Source of the DNA: Streptomyces sp. NBC_00239
GTDB taxonomy: Bacteria > Actinomycetota > Actinomycetes > Streptomycetales > Streptomycetaceae
Length of the DNA stretch: 64,000 nucleotides
Assembly: GCF_036194065.1 (NCBI RefSeq)
Contig: NZ_CP108095.1
Location: 2,170,001 to 2,234,000 of the forward strand
Direction of reading: 5' to 3'
Positions 1 to 7,332 of this stretch are shown piece by piece. Positions within the stretch are counted from its first letter, which is position 1. Every line of letters begins with the position of its first letter. Under the pieces are notes generated by a model. The model worked only from the letters and a program-made list of their open reading frames with translations, was not told where the DNA came from and ran no database searches. The translations under genes and the position numbers were made by a program.

Positions 1-608
1 TGCGGACGGTGGCGGCGCCGCTGCTGGCCCGGCTGTCCGGGCGGGCGCTGGCCGTGGACCCGCAGGGCTGGACGGCGGCGGTGACCGGGATGGCCCCGGT
101 GGAGCGGGTGGCGCTGCCCCGCGGGTTCGGGGCCGGGCCGGTGTGGCTGCCGAGCCTGGGGCACTGCGTGGCGGAGCCGCTGCCGGGCGGCTGGCTGATA
201 CGGGTCGACGCGGCGCGCACCGGGTCCGGGGTGAGCCGGGTGGTGCTGGACCTCGGCGAGCCGCGCGGCTGGTCGGCGACCGTGTACGGGGCGGCCGGCA
301 GCTGGACGCAGGAGCTCAGCCCGCGCCACGCCGAGCTGCTGTTCCTGCTGGCGGAGCACCCGGGCGGGCGGAGCGCGGCGGAGCTGGCCGAGGAGGTGTT
401 CGGGGACCCGAGCCGGACGGTGACCGTGCGGGCCGAGATCTCGCGGGTGCGCCGGCACCTGGCGGGGGTGCTGGCGCACCGCCCGTACCGGTTCGCGGAC
501 GGGGTGGAGGTGGAGGTGCGGCGGCCGCGGGACCCGCACACGCTGCTCGGGCACTCGCACGCGCCGACGGTCGTACGGGCCCGGTTGGGGCGCGGCGGGC
601 AGGCATGA
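1..608 (+). CDS. C-terminal part of a GAF/winged-helix-type transcriptional regulator (5' truncated)
   Basis: The reading frame is open from the first bases of the window, so the true start lies upstream; a GTG at position 9 is only an internal candidate. About 200 residues are visible. The last ~100 residues (ELSPRHAELLFLLAEHPGG onward) look like a winged-helix DNA-binding domain with a recognition helix in TVRAEISRVRRHL. The upstream part resembles the linker region of Streptomyces proteins with an N-terminal GAF sensor domain and a C-terminal helix-turn-helix. The GAF part itself is not in the window, so that assignment comes from the family. The gene ends 13 nt before the next one on the same strand. 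Confidence 0.55.
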   Translation, partial: RTVAAPLLARLSGRALAVDPQGWTAAVTGMAPVERVALPRGFGAGPVWLPSLGHCVAEPLPGGWLIRVDAARTGSGVSRVVLDLGEPRGWSATVYGAAGSWTQELSPRHAELLFLLAEHPGGRSAAELAEEVFGDPSRTVTVRAEISRVRRHLAGVLAHRPYRFADGVEVEVRRPRDPHTLLGHSHAPTVVRARLGRGGQA

Positions 609-621
609 TTCCCTGACCTGT

Positions 622-1182
622 ATGGACACCGATCTCACCACCTGGTCGCTGGAGCAGACCTCGCCGGCGGACCTGCGGCCCGCCGCCGTGCCGGACGGCG
701 ACATCCGCATCGAGCGGGCCGCGGTCCCCTCGCCGGAATTCAGCCGCTTCCTGTACGCGTCGGTGGGCGGTGACATCCACTGGACGGACCGGCTGGGGCT
801 GACGTACGCCCAGTGGCGGGAGGTGCTGGAGCGGCCGGGCGTGGAGACGTGGGTGGCGTACGACCGGGGCACCCCGGCGGGGTACGTGGAGCTGGACCCG
901 CAGCCCGAGGGTGCGGTCGAGATCGTGTACTTCGGCCTGCTGCCCGCCTTCCGGGGCCGGCGGATCGGCGGGCACCTGCTGTCGGTCGGCGTGGAGCGGG
1001 CCTGGGACCTGGCCGAGCGCTGGCCCGACCGCGAGCCGACGAAGCGGGTGTGGCTGCACACGTGCAGCTGGGACGGGCCCACGGCGATGGACAACTACCT
1101 GCGGCGCGGCTTCCGGATCTTCAAGACGGAGACGGAGCCGAAGGCGCAGCCCGCGACCCCGGGGCCCTGGCCGGGCGCCTGA
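622..1182 (+). CDS. GNAT-family N-acetyltransferase
   Basis: A 186-residue protein with the GNAT acetyl-CoA-binding pattern. The motif VEIVYFGLLPAFRGRRIGGHL gives the beta-4 strand and the R/Q-x-x-G-x-G/A loop (here RGRRIGG), and the C-terminal DNYLRRGFRIFKTE is the usual NYYxRxGF-like motif. The substrate cannot be told from sequence. It follows the truncated regulator by 13 nt and may share its transcript. No strong ribosome-binding site precedes the ATG. A GC-rich hairpin follows the stop and probably insulates this gene from the sulfur operon. Confidence 0.85.
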   Translation: MDTDLTTWSLEQTSPADLRPAAVPDGDIRIERAAVPSPEFSRFLYASVGGDIHWTDRLGLTYAQWREVLERPGVETWVAYDRGTPAGYVELDPQPEGAVEIVYFGLLPAFRGRRIGGHLLSVGVERAWDLAERWPDREPTKRVWLHTCSWDGPTAMDNYLRRGFRIFKTETEPKAQPATPGPWPGA

Positions 1183-1201
1183 TCCGCCCCGCGGGCCGGC
1201 C

Positions 1202-1230
1202 GCCCCGGGGCGTTCGTACGCCCCCGGGGC
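1202..1230 (+). terminator. Hairpin downstream of the GNAT gene
   Basis: Inverted repeat of about 12 bp, gccccggggcgt against acgcccccggggc, with one bulged base and a TCGT loop, 20 nt after the acetyltransferase stop. There is no U-tract, as is common in high-GC actinobacteria. It is a plausible terminator ahead of the cys leader. Confidence 0.5.
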
Positions 1231-1624
1231 CCCGCCGCGGCAGGTGACCCAGACCACACCATCCCAAGGAGCGAGACGCTTTCGTCCGGATAATGGACAC
1301 TAGTGGACTCCTCCAAGAAGCTCATGCCACGCTTCGGCCATGACTGGAGCTGGAATTGCCTTGGTGAGTCGGCGGCACGTCGACCTCGGCCGCATGGCCA
1401 GCGCCATCTGTCCGGCGCGCTGACGGAACCAGCACCCGCCGCACCTTCGCCGTCCCCGCCGTCGCGGACGCGTCGATCCCCTGAGTCCACGAGCCGCCCC
1501 GCACACCGCCGGGGGGCCTCGCTTTGCCGCACCTGCCGCACATGTCCGCAGGTCACCGCAGTACAGGGGTCATGCCGCCGCTTCCTGCCCCTTGCCTTGA
1601 GCCGCCACCGAAGGACGTATTGCC
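1231..1624 (+). promoter_or_regulatory. Leader region of the sulfate-assimilation operon
   Basis: This 394-nt stretch separates the acetyltransferase terminator from the sulfite reductase gene. It holds a GATAAT-like -10 candidate at 1289-1294 inside a GTCC-n7-GGAC dyad, the 27-codon leader peptide gene at 1340-1423, and about 200 nt of unassigned GC-rich leader before the sulfite reductase start. A leader peptide ending in Cys before a cysteine-biosynthesis operon suggests control by attenuation or ribosome stalling. I could not define a convincing pair of alternative hairpins by eye. Confidence 0.5.
1340..1423 (+). CDS. Cys-ending putative leader peptide of the sulfur operon (27 aa)
   Basis: A short reading frame of 27 codons with the core LVSRRHVDLGRMASAIC followed by Pro-Ala-Arg and TGA. 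It matches the actinobacterial putative-leader-peptide family found ahead of sulfur-assimilation and related transport genes, whose hallmark is an R-R/x-H-x-D-L-x-R motif followed by Ser-Ala-x-Cys. The single Cys codon (residue 24) lies just before the stop. This would let ribosome stalling report Cys-tRNA shortage to the operon that starts 200 nt downstream. The peptide itself probably has no function outside translation. No strong Shine-Dalgarno sequence is visible. Confidence 0.8.
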   Translation: MTGAGIALVSRRHVDLGRMASAICPAR

Positions 1625-3319
1625 ATGGCCGCCACCCCCGAGAAGCCCGCCGCCGCAGCGCGCCGCAAGACCACGCGTCACCGCGGCGAAGGCCAGTGGG
1701 CCGTAGGCCACTTCACGCCCCTCAACGGAAACGAGCAGTTCAAGAAGGACGATGACGGTCTCAATGTGCGGACACGCATTGAGACGATCTACTCCAAGGC
1801 CGGTTTCGACTCCATCGACCCCAACGACCTGCGCGGACGCATGCGCTGGTGGGGCCTGTACACGCAGCGCAAGCCCGGGATCGACGGCGGCAAGACCGCG
1901 ATCCTGGAGCCGGAGGAGCTGGACGACGAGTTCTTCATGCTCCGCGTCCGCATCGACGGCGGCCGGCTGACCACCGAGCAGCTGCGCGTGATCGGCGAGA
2001 TCTCCGAGGAGTTCGCCCGCGGCACCGCCGACATCACGGACCGCCAGAACGTGCAGTACCACTGGATCCGCATCGAGGACGTCCCGGAGATCTGGAACCG
2101 CCTGGAGGCGGTCGGCCTGTCGACCACCGAGGCCTGCGGCGACACCCCGCGCGTGATCCTCGGCTCCCCGGTCGCCGGCATCGCCGAGGACGAGATCATC
2201 GACGGCACCCCCGCCATCGACGAGATCTACCGCCGGATCGTCGGCAACAAGGACTTCTCCAACCTGCCCCGCAAGTTCAAGTCCGCCGTCTCCGGCTCGC
2301 CGCTGCTCGACGTGGCGCACGAGATCAACGACATGGCCTTCGTGGGCGTCAACCACCCCGAGCACGGCCCCGGCTTCGACATCTGGGTCGGCGGCGGCCT
2401 CTCCACCAACCCCAAGCTGGGCGTGCGGCTCGGCGCCTGGGTGCCGCTGGAGGAGGTCCCGGACCTCTACACGGGCGTCATCTCGATCTTCCGCGACTAC
2501 GGCTACCGGCGGCTGCGCACCCGCGCCCGCCTGAAGTTCCTCGTCGCCGACTGGGGCCCGGAGAAGTTCCGCCAGGTCCTGGAGGACGAGTACCTGCACC
2601 GCAAGCTGATCGACGGCCCCGCGCCCGAGCAGCCCGTACAGCAGTGGCGCGACCACGTCGGCGTGCACCGGCAGAAGGACGGCCGCTTCTACGTGGGCTT
2701 CGCCCCGCGCGTCGGCCGCGTCGACGGCGCCACCCTCACCAAGATCGCGGAGATCGCCGAGCAGCACGGCTCGGGCCGGGTGCGCACCACCGCCGAGCAG
2801 AAGATGATCGTGCTCGACATCGAGGAGCCGCAGGTCGAGTCGCTGGTCGCGGCCCTGGAGTCGCTGGACCTGCGGGTCACCCCGTCGCCGTTCCGGCGCG
2901 GCACGATGGCCTGCACCGGCATCGAGTTCTGCAAGCTCGCGATCGTCGACACCAAGCAGCGCGGCCAGACCCTCATCGAGGAGCTGGAGCGCCGGCTGCC
3001 GGAGTTCGACGAGCCGCTCACCATCAACATCAACGGCTGCCCGAACGCCTGCGCCCGCATCCAGGTCGCGGACATCGGCCTCAAGGGCCAGCTCGTCCTC
3101 GACGACGACGGCAACCAGGTCGAGGGCTTCCAGGTGCACCTGGGCGGCGCGCTGGGCCTGGAGGCCGGCTTCGGCCGCAAGGTCCGCGGCCTGAAGGTCA
3201 CCTCGGCGGGCCTGCCCGACTACGTCGAGCGGGTCGTGCGCCGCTTCGAGGCGGAGCGCACGGACGGCGAGCGGTTCGCCGCCTGGGTCGGCCGCGCCAG
3301 TGACGAGGCGCTGTCGTGA
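1625..3319 (+). CDS. cysI: Nitrite/sulfite reductase (ferredoxin-dependent sulfite reductase)
   Basis: This 564-residue enzyme reduces sulfite to sulfide with six electrons and uses a siroheme coupled to a [4Fe-4S] cluster. The cluster and siroheme ligands are seen as C430 and C436 (CTGIEFC) and C472 and C476 (NGCPNAC). The N-terminal half carries the repeated nitrite/sulfite reductase ferredoxin-like and siroheme domains. The length fits the single-subunit, ferredoxin-linked type rather than enterobacterial CysI with a CysJ flavoprotein. A GAAGGA ribosome-binding site precedes the ATG. It is the first structural gene of the operon and overlaps the next start by 4 nt (GTGA). The sulfite specificity is inferred from the operon. 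Confidence 0.93.
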   Translation: MAATPEKPAAAARRKTTRHRGEGQWAVGHFTPLNGNEQFKKDDDGLNVRTRIETIYSKAGFDSIDPNDLRGRMRWWGLYTQRKPGIDGGKTAILEPEELDDEFFMLRVRIDGGRLTTEQLRVIGEISEEFARGTADITDRQNVQYHWIRIEDVPEIWNRLEAVGLSTTEACGDTPRVILGSPVAGIAEDEIIDGTPAIDEIYRRIVGNKDFSNLPRKFKSAVSGSPLLDVAHEINDMAFVGVNHPEHGPGFDIWVGGGLSTNPKLGVRLGAWVPLEEVPDLYTGVISIFRDYGYRRLRTRARLKFLVADWGPEKFRQVLEDEYLHRKLIDGPAPEQPVQQWRDHVGVHRQKDGRFYVGFAPRVGRVDGATLTKIAEIAEQHGSGRVRTTAEQKMIVLDIEEPQVESLVAALESLDLRVTPSPFRRGTMACTGIEFCKLAIVDTKQRGQTLIEELERRLPEFDEPLTININGCPNACARIQVADIGLKGQLVLDDDGNQVEGFQVHLGGALGLEAGFGRKVRGLKVTSAGLPDYVERVVRRFEAERTDGERFAAWVGRASDEALS

Positions 3320-3495
3320 GCGAGCGCGCCGCACCCTTCTACTGCCCGTACTGCGGCGACGAGGACCTGTTCCCCGGCGAGCAGGGCCACGGCGCCTGGG
3401 AATGCAGGGCCTGCAATCGAGCCTTCCAGCTGAAGTACCTCGGGCTGCTGTCCCGTGGTTTTCAGTCCAACAGTGCTGGAGGGGAAGAGATATGA
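3316..3495 (+). CDS. Small zinc-ribbon protein between sulfite reductase and cysH (59 aa)
   Basis: A 59-residue protein starting at a GTG that overlaps the cysI stop (GTGA) and ending in a TGA that overlaps the cysH start (ATGA), so it is translationally coupled on both sides. It has two CxxC pairs, FYCPYCGDEDLF and ECRACNRAF, which form a rubredoxin-like zinc ribbon, followed by a basic/aromatic segment. Similar small proteins are, to my knowledge, found at this position in other Streptomyces and are usually called hypothetical. The operon position suggests a role in sulfite reductase maturation, redox or metal handling, or regulation; none is shown. The frame also encodes the cysH ribosome-binding site (GGAGGGG). 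Confidence 0.85.
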   Translation: MSERAAPFYCPYCGDEDLFPGEQGHGAWECRACNRAFQLKYLGLLSRGFQSNSAGGEEI

Positions 3496-4208
3496 CGACC
3501 GTTCAGGAAACCGCCGCAGCCACGGCCGGCGACCTGAGGGCGCTGGCCGAGCAGGCGGGCCGCGACCTGGAGGACGCCTCGCCGCTGGAGATCCTGCGCT
3601 GGGCCGCGGACACCTTCGGCGCGCAGTTCTGCGTGACCTCCTCCATGGAGGACGCGGTCGTCGCGCACCTCGCCTCGCGGGTCCGCCCCGGTGTGGACGT
3701 GGTCTTCCTCGACACGGGCTACCACTTCGAGGAGACCATCGGCACCCGTGACGCGGTCGAGGCCGTGATGGACGTCAGGCTCATCACTCTCACCCCGCGC
3801 CAGAGCGTCGCCGAGCAGGACGCCGAGTACGGCCCGAAGCTGCACGACCGCGACCCCGACCTGTGCTGCGCCCTGCGCAAGGTCAAGCCCCTCGAAGAGG
3901 GCCTGACCGGTTACCGGGCCTGGGCCACGGGCCTGCGCCGCGACGAGTCCCCGACCCGGGCCAACACCCCGGTGGTCGGCTGGGACGAGAAGCGGCAGAA
4001 GGTCAAGATCTCGCCGATCGCCCGCTGGACCCAGGACGACGTGGAGGCGTACGTCGCCGAGCACGGGGTCCTGACCAACCCGCTGCTGACGGACGGCTAC
4101 GCCTCGGTCGGCTGCGCCCCCTGCACCCGCCGGGTGGCGGAGGGCGAGGACGCCCGCGCCGGCCGCTGGGCGGGCCGGTCGAAGACTGAATGCGGGCTGC
4201 ACGGCTGA
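3492..4208 (+). CDS. cysH: Adenylyl-sulfate / phosphoadenylyl-sulfate reductase
   Basis: This 238-residue enzyme reduces activated sulfate (APS or PAPS) to sulfite using thioredoxin. The PP-loop-like SSMEDAVVAHL segment binds the nucleotide, and ECGLHG at the C terminus holds the catalytic cysteine (C234). It also has the extra cysteines C125-C126 and C208-x-x-C211 that bind a [4Fe-4S] cluster, the hallmark of assimilatory APS reductases; the PAPS-only enzymes of enteric bacteria lack them. The start is the ATG after a GGAGGGG site. The stop overlaps the cysC start. Confidence 0.94.
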   Translation: MTTVQETAAATAGDLRALAEQAGRDLEDASPLEILRWAADTFGAQFCVTSSMEDAVVAHLASRVRPGVDVVFLDTGYHFEETIGTRDAVEAVMDVRLITLTPRQSVAEQDAEYGPKLHDRDPDLCCALRKVKPLEEGLTGYRAWATGLRRDESPTRANTPVVGWDEKRQKVKISPIARWTQDDVEAYVAEHGVLTNPLLTDGYASVGCAPCTRRVAEGEDARAGRWAGRSKTECGLHG

Positions 4209-4786
4209 TGACCGAACGTACCGAAGCTACGGAGAAGCAGATGAGCGTGACCGGCCAGGGAGCCACGGTGTGGCTGACCGGTCTGCCGAGCGCGGGCAAG
4301 ACCACGATCGCGTACGCGCTGGCCGAGCGGCTGCGCGCGGAGGGCCACCGGGTGGAGGTCCTCGACGGCGACGAGATCCGCGAGTTCCTGTCGGCCGGGC
4401 TGGGCTTCACCCGCGAGGACCGCCACACCAACGTGCAGCGGATCGGCTTCGTCGCCGAACTCCTCGCGAGCAACGGCGTCAAGGCGCTGGTGCCGGTGAT
4501 CGCGCCGTTCGCGGACAGCCGGGAGGCCGTCTCCGGGCGGCACGCCAAGGCGGGTACGACGTACCTGGAAGTGCACGTGGCCACCCCGGTCGAGGTGTGC
4601 TCCGAGCGTGACGTGAAGGGCCTGTACGCCAAGCAGGCGGCGGGCGAGATCTCCGGTCTGACCGGGGTCGACGACCCGTACGAGGCCCCGGTGGACCCGG
4701 ACCTCCGCATCGAGTCGCACACGCAGTCCGTGCAGGAGTCGGCATCGGCCCTGTACGCGCTGCTCACCGAGAGGGGTCTGGCATGA
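4208..4786 (+). CDS. cysC: Adenylyl-sulfate kinase
   Basis: Phosphorylates APS to PAPS with ATP. The P-loop is GLPSAGKTT at residues 25-33, followed by the family motifs VLDGDEIREFLS, FTREDRHTNVQRIGFVA and LYAKQAAGEISGLTGVDDPYE. With the start chosen here the protein is 192 residues, and the ATG overlaps the cysH stop (TGATG). An alternative ATG at 4241 (MSVTGQG) has a better ribosome-binding site (GGAG, 8 nt away) and may be the real start. The last codons overlap cysD by 4 nt (ATGA). Confidence 0.95.
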   Translation: MTERTEATEKQMSVTGQGATVWLTGLPSAGKTTIAYALAERLRAEGHRVEVLDGDEIREFLSAGLGFTREDRHTNVQRIGFVAELLASNGVKALVPVIAPFADSREAVSGRHAKAGTTYLEVHVATPVEVCSERDVKGLYAKQAAGEISGLTGVDDPYEAPVDPDLRIESHTQSVQESASALYALLTERGLA

Positions 4787-5721
4787 CGACGACCGTCGCA
4801 CACGTCCACGGCGGGACGGACGCGCCTTACGCGCTGTCGCACCTGGACTCCCTCGAATCGGAGGCCGTGCACATCTTCCGCGAGGTGGCGGGCGAGTTCG
4901 AGAAGCCGGTGATCCTCTTCTCCGGCGGCAAGGACTCCATCGTCATGCTGCACCTGGCGCTGAAGGCGTTCGCGCCGGCGCCGGTGCCGTTCACGCTGCT
5001 GCACGTGGACACCGGGCACAACTTCCCCGAGGTCCTGGAGTACCGCGACCGCACGGTCGCCCGGCACGGCCTGCGGCTGCACGTGGCCTCCGTCCAGGAG
5101 TACATCGACGCCGGCAAGCTGCGCGAGCGCCCGGACGGCACCCGCAACCCGCTGCAGACCGTCCCGCTCACCGAGGCGATCCAGCGGCTCAAGTTCGACG
5201 CCGTGTTCGGCGGCGGCCGCCGCGACGAGGAGAAGGCCCGCGCGAAGGAGCGGGTGTTCTCGCTGCGCGACGAGTTCTCCCAGTGGGACCCGCGCCGCCA
5301 GCGCCCCGAGCTGTGGCAGCTGTACAACGGCCGCCACGCGCCCGGCGAGCACGTGCGCGTCTTCCCGCTCTCCAACTGGACCGAGCTGGACGTGTGGCAG
5401 TACATCGCCCGCGAGGGCATCGAGCTGCCGCAGATCTACTTCGCCCACGAGCGCGAGGTGTTCCTGCGCAACGGCATGTGGCTGACGGCCGGCGAGTGGG
5501 GCGGCCCGAAGGAGGACGAGACGCCCGAGACGCGGCTCATCCGCTACCGCACCGTCGGTGACATGTCCTGCACCGGTGCCGTCGACTCCGACGCCACCAC
5601 CCTGGACGCCGTGATCACCGAGATCGCCGCCTCCCGGCTCACCGAGCGGGGCGCCACCCGCGCCGACGACAAGATGTCCGAGGCCGCGATGGAAGACCGC
5701 AAGCGCGAAGGGTACTTCTAG
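4783..5721 (+). CDS. cysD: Sulfate adenylyltransferase subunit 2
   Basis: Small catalytic subunit of ATP sulfurylase, which forms APS from ATP and sulfate together with the CysN GTPase. The 312 residues carry the PP-loop SGGKDS at residues 47-52 and the family blocks LLHVDTGHNFPEVLEYRD, FGGGRRDEEKARAKER and SNWTELDVWQYIARE. Its start overlaps the cysC stop (ATGA) and it ends 2 nt before cysN, so the two subunits are coupled for equal expression. Confidence 0.97.
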   Translation: MTTTVAHVHGGTDAPYALSHLDSLESEAVHIFREVAGEFEKPVILFSGGKDSIVMLHLALKAFAPAPVPFTLLHVDTGHNFPEVLEYRDRTVARHGLRLHVASVQEYIDAGKLRERPDGTRNPLQTVPLTEAIQRLKFDAVFGGGRRDEEKARAKERVFSLRDEFSQWDPRRQRPELWQLYNGRHAPGEHVRVFPLSNWTELDVWQYIAREGIELPQIYFAHEREVFLRNGMWLTAGEWGGPKEDETPETRLIRYRTVGDMSCTGAVDSDATTLDAVITEIAASRLTERGATRADDKMSEAAMEDRKREGYF

Positions 5722-5723
5722 CC

Positions 5724-7070
5724 ATGACCACCACCACCGAGCAGCTCAGCGCCACGACGCTGCTGCGCTTCGCGACCGCGGGTTCCGTCGACGACGGCAA
5801 GTCCACCCTGGTGGGCCGGCTGCTGCACGACTCGAAGTCGGTCCTGACCGACCAGCTGGAGGCCGTGGAGCACGCCAGCCGCAACCGCGGCCAGGAGACC
5901 CCCGACCTCGCGCTGCTGACCGACGGCCTGCGGGCCGAGCGCGAGCAGGGCATCACCATCGACGTCGCGTACCGCTACTTCGCCACCGCGCGCCGCCGGT
6001 TCATCCTCGCGGACACCCCGGGGCACGTGCAGTACACCCGGAACATGGTCACCGGCGCCTCCACCGCCGAGCTGGCCGTGGTCCTGGTCGACGCCCGCAA
6101 CGGCGTGGTCGAGCAGACCCGCCGGCACGCGGCCGTGGCCGCGCTGCTGCGCGTCCCGCACGTGGTCCTCGCCGTGAACAAGATGGACCTGGTCGGCTAC
6201 GAGGAGACGGTCTTCGCGAAGATCGCCGAGGAGTTCACCGCGTACGCCTCCGGCCTGGGCGTCCCGGAGATCACCGCGATCCCGATCTCCGCCCTGGCCG
6301 GCGACAACGTCGTGGACCCGTCCTCGAACATGGACTGGTACGGGGGCCCCACGGTGCTGGAGCACCTGGAGACCGTCCCGGTCAGCCACGACCTCACCGC
6401 CTGCCCGGCGCGCTTCCCGGTGCAGTACGTGATCCGTCCCCAGACCGCAGAGCACCCCGACTACCGCGGCTACGCGGGCCAGATCGCCTCGGGCGTGCTG
6501 CGCGTCGGCGAGGCCGTGACCGTGCTGCCCTCGGGCCGCACCTCGGTCATCGAGGGGATCGACTCGCTCGGCGAGAGCGTGGACATCGCCTGGGCCCCCC
6601 AGTCGGTGACCCTGCGGCTCGCGGACGACATCGACATCTCGCGCGGCGACCTGATCGCGCCGTCCGCGAGCGCCCCGGCCACCACGCAGGACGTCGAGGC
6701 GACGGTCTGCCACGTGGCCGACCAACCGCTGGCCGTCGGCGCCCGGGTGCTGATCAAGCACACGACGCGCACGGTCAAGGCGATCGTCAAGGAGATCCCC
6801 TCGCGGCTGACCCTGGACGACCTGTCCCAGCACCCGAACCCCGGGCAGCTGGTGGCCAACGACATCGGCCGCGTCGTCGTGCGCACCGCCGAGCCGCTCG
6901 CGCTCGACGCGTACGCCGACTCGCGCCGCACCGGGTCCTTCCTGCTGATCGACCCGGCCGACGGCACCACGCTCGCGGCGGGCATGGCCGGAGAGGCCTT
7001 CGCCGGCCACACCGAGCCGGCCGCCCCGGACGCCTCCGGCGCCTCCGACGACGACGGCTGGGACTTCTGA
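5724..7070 (+). CDS. cysN: Sulfate adenylyltransferase subunit 1 (GTPase)
   Basis: GTP-hydrolysing subunit that drives APS synthesis by CysD. Its 448 residues show the translation-factor GTPase motifs: G1 GSVDDGKST (residues 20-28), G3 DTPGH, G4 NKMD, then EF-Tu-like beta-barrel domains 2 and 3. There is no fused APS kinase domain, consistent with the separate cysC. About 260 nt of mostly non-coding sequence follow before the sulfonate importer genes. Confidence 0.96.
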   Translation: MTTTTEQLSATTLLRFATAGSVDDGKSTLVGRLLHDSKSVLTDQLEAVEHASRNRGQETPDLALLTDGLRAEREQGITIDVAYRYFATARRRFILADTPGHVQYTRNMVTGASTAELAVVLVDARNGVVEQTRRHAAVAALLRVPHVVLAVNKMDLVGYEETVFAKIAEEFTAYASGLGVPEITAIPISALAGDNVVDPSSNMDWYGGPTVLEHLETVPVSHDLTACPARFPVQYVIRPQTAEHPDYRGYAGQIASGVLRVGEAVTVLPSGRTSVIEGIDSLGESVDIAWAPQSVTLRLADDIDISRGDLIAPSASAPATTQDVEATVCHVADQPLAVGARVLIKHTTRTVKAIVKEIPSRLTLDDLSQHPNPGQLVANDIGRVVVRTAEPLALDAYADSRRTGSFLLIDPADGTTLAAGMAGEAFAGHTEPAAPDASGASDDDGWDF

Positions 7071-7130
7071 CATGCCGTCCGACGTCTACTCGACCTTCGC
7101 CAAGGAGGGCGGCCGCGTGGGCTGGGGGTA

Positions 7131-7151
7131 CCCCCGGACGAAGTCTGGGGG
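7131..7151. repeat. 9-bp hairpin of a Streptomyces-type small intergenic repeat
   Basis: cccccggac-GAA-gtctggggg forms a nine-pair stem (one G-T pair) with a GAA loop and is flanked by gggggta and gagg. Elements of this general shape (GGGGGTACCCCC ... GGGGGAG) recur in Streptomyces intergenic DNA. It could end or attenuate the cysN transcript before the transporter genes, but no U-tract follows. Confidence 0.5.
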
Positions 7152-7187
7152 AGGCTTCCTCGGCAGTGGCCGGGGAGGGGTGGCGCG

Positions 7188-7304
7188 ATGTGTGCGATGA
7201 CGTACGCGCACCGCATGCGCGCCCTCACCCCCCACCTGCTCCACCCGCACCGACGAAGACGGACCGACGCCCCGGCCGCGCATCCGGACATCCGGAGGAC
7301 GTAG
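7188..7304 (+). CDS. Possible leader ORF upstream of the sulfonate importer (38 aa)
   Basis: A 38-codon frame starting MCAMTYAHRM and ending 28 nt before the ssuA start. It is preceded by a strong GGGGAGGGG ribosome-binding site about 8 nt from the ATG. Four of the first ten residues contain sulfur (three Met, one Cys), which is striking upstream of a sulfonate transporter. It does not match the Ser-Ala-x-Cys leader family. It may be a regulatory uORF or a chance frame. Confidence 0.3.
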   Translation: MCAMTYAHRMRALTPHLLHPHRRRRTDAPAAHPDIRRT

Positions 7305-7332
7305 ACCCGGGCCACCGAGAGGACAGCCTCCC

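Noticed and set aside
1553..3334. Long antisense open frame (593 codons) opposite the sulfite reductase gene
   Set aside because: A shadow of the high-GC coding frame; composition is Arg/Asp/Leu/Val repeats without domains, while the plus strand encodes a clear sulfite reductase with all cluster cysteines.
7072..7200. 42-codon ORF after cysN (MPSDVYSTFAKEGG)
   Set aside because: It reads through the hairpin repeat, has no good ribosome-binding site and no family resemblance beyond its first residues.
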